The position numbers and the translations under genes are program-made. The notes beneath the pieces were generated by a model. The model was not told the origin of the DNA and made no database searches. It saw only the letters and a list, made by a program, of their open reading frames with translations. A stretch of 64,000 nucleotides of DNA. Source: Pedobacter cryoconitis. Lineage in GTDB: Bacteria > Bacteroidota > Bacteroidia > Sphingobacteriales > Sphingobacteriaceae. Location: positions 620,001-684,000 of the forward strand of contig NZ_JACHCG010000001.1 in the NCBI RefSeq assembly GCF_014200595.1, written 5' to 3'. Positions 62,925-64,000 of this stretch are shown here, piece by piece; the first letter of the stretch is position 1; each line of letters begins with the position of its first letter.

Positions 62925-63953
62925 ATGAAAACTATCATAAACATCAGACATGGGAAATTACTCCTGCTCGTACTGATTGCAATTTCTATATTTTCTTGTA
63001 AGAAGAGTGAGAAGCTGGTTCTTCAGGATAATTACCTTGGTGGAGAGGTATCAGGAACCACACCTTTGGATAAAGACCTTTATAATCTGCTGGTCAAACC
63101 TTACAATATAGAGGTCAAATATAAATGGGATCAGTCAGAATTTAATATGCAGTATACATTGGTTCCTCCACAAACAGAAAAAGTTCTGCCAGCGGCAACT
63201 GCTTTAAAGCAAATATGGGTAGATCCATATAATGCCGAAACCGGGAGTGATGTGTTCATGAAAACTTATTCTCCTAAGCAGTTGATTTTATCAGGTAGTC
63301 CGCAAATGAATAAGGATGGAACTATTACTGCCGGTGTAGCTGAAGGTGGCCTTGATATTTTACTGACTAACATCAATAAGATAGACCCTAAAAAGCCAGT
63401 TGATGTTCAAGCTTTAGCGCAATTAATCCATCATGAATTTACGCATATCCTTAACCAGAAAAAGGTATATACTACTGATTTTAATAAAATAACTCCCTCT
63501 GATTATATTGCGGAATGGTATAATTCTCCAGTGAATCCACTTTCATTAGGTTTTATCTCAGGATATGCAAGAAAAGCTCCGGAAGAAGATTTTGCAGAGA
63601 TGGTTTCCTGGATGCTTGTCTGGGGCAGGAATTATTATGAAAACACCTTTCTTAAACAAGGTACTCCGGTTCCAAACCCGGCTGTATATCCTGCCGGATC
63701 TTATGGGACAATATTTGGTCAATTCTATAAAATATCAGACGTTCCGGCCATTAATAAAGTCTATGATGGCACTGCGGCTTCAATTGCTGCCTTTTTCATC
63801 AAGGATCTCGTTAAACCAGATTATTCAGCCGGAATAGCGAAAATCAGAAAAAAAGAAGCTATTGTGGTAGCCTACTTTAAATCAGCCTATAATATTGATT
63901 TTTATAGTTTGCAGACGAATGTACAAAAGTCTATGGCCAACGCGATTAAATAA
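62925..63953 (+). CDS. Zinc metallopeptidase lipoprotein linked to SusC/D
   Basis: 342 residues with lipobox SIFSC (Cys25). The zinc site is HEFTH at 170-174 in ALAQLIHHEFTHILNQ, and an acidic third-ligand candidate lies downstream in PEEDFAEMVSW, the arrangement of the putative zinc metallohydrolase lipoproteins that accompany SusC/D pairs. It could trim a peptide substrate at the cell surface. It follows SusD by 49 nt. The 47 bases after it hold no gene in this window. Confidence 0.88.
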   Translation: MKTIINIRHGKLLLLVLIAISIFSCKKSEKLVLQDNYLGGEVSGTTPLDKDLYNLLVKPYNIEVKYKWDQSEFNMQYTLVPPQTEKVLPAATALKQIWVDPYNAETGSDVFMKTYSPKQLILSGSPQMNKDGTITAGVAEGGLDILLTNINKIDPKKPVDVQALAQLIHHEFTHILNQKKVYTTDFNKITPSDYIAEWYNSPVNPLSLGFISGYARKAPEEDFAEMVSWMLVWGRNYYENTFLKQGTPVPNPAVYPAGSYGTIFGQFYKISDVPAINKVYDGTAASIAAFFIKDLVKPDYSAGIAKIRKKEAIVVAYFKSAYNIDFYSLQTNVQKSMANAIK

Positions 63954-64000
63954 AGGCAGAACGGATTTTGATATATCCGGAAATATATCCTGAACAATTA

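Overview
The window looks like a stretch of ordinary chromosome from a Bacteroidota member, most likely a Sphingobacteriaceae genus such as Pedobacter. The grounds are the low-to-moderate GC, the near absence of Shine-Dalgarno sequences, TAnnTTTG-type -7 promoter boxes (upstream of guaB, trxB and rplU), a sigma/FecR/SusC/SusD locus with an STN-bearing SusC, GH125 and GH20 enzymes, and many DUF3857, MORN-type and ORF6N proteins. No rRNA, tRNA, CRISPR array or insertion sequence was recognised.

Layout. 1-3257: two translationally coupled DUF3857/transglutaminase-fold proteins (minus strand). 3489-11611: housekeeping genes (GNAT, guaB, a seven-repeat lipoprotein, LOG family, acyl-CoA carboxylase beta, MORN-type protein, trxB). 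12111-21425: a glycan catabolic operon (GH2, a NagB-PIG-L fusion, sugar MFS permease, GH125, GH20) fitting breakdown of mannose/GlcNAc glycans such as N-glycan cores. 21537-38954: a mixture including an ECF sigma factor with a membrane partner, a dicarboxylate/glutamate-type symporter, ribosomal proteins L21/L27, an XRE regulator, a PAS-HisKA-REC protein without an ATPase domain, polyprenyl synthase, RNase R, MscS, a double ABC ATPase, an LLM oxidoreductase and YajQ. 39029-42891: a histone-H1-like protein, polyphosphate kinase and Ppx.

42857-48348 is a compact minus-strand operon with a dedicated acyl-chain module (FabZ-like dehydratase, atypical ketosynthase, ACP, phosphopantetheinyl transferase) beside a type III polyketide synthase, a methyltransferase and an FAD oxidoreductase. 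It reads as a self-contained phenolic-lipid, alkylquinone or alkylpyrone pathway and is the strongest candidate for an undescribed system. Next to it, an ORF6N gene is followed by a perfect 36-bp-arm palindrome (49000-49072) whose centre repeats a quasi-palindrome inside the ORF6N coding sequence.

49180-53689 is an oxidative pentose phosphate operon (ROK glucokinase, gnd, zwf, pgl); the glucokinase resembles polyphosphate-dependent enzymes, which would link it to the PPK/Ppx pair. 53898-55273 has a YiiX-like cysteine hydrolase and a secreted protein of unknown function. 55678-63953 is an ECF sigma/FecR/SusC/SusD locus ending in a zinc metallopeptidase lipoprotein, so peptide or protein uptake is more likely than glycan uptake.
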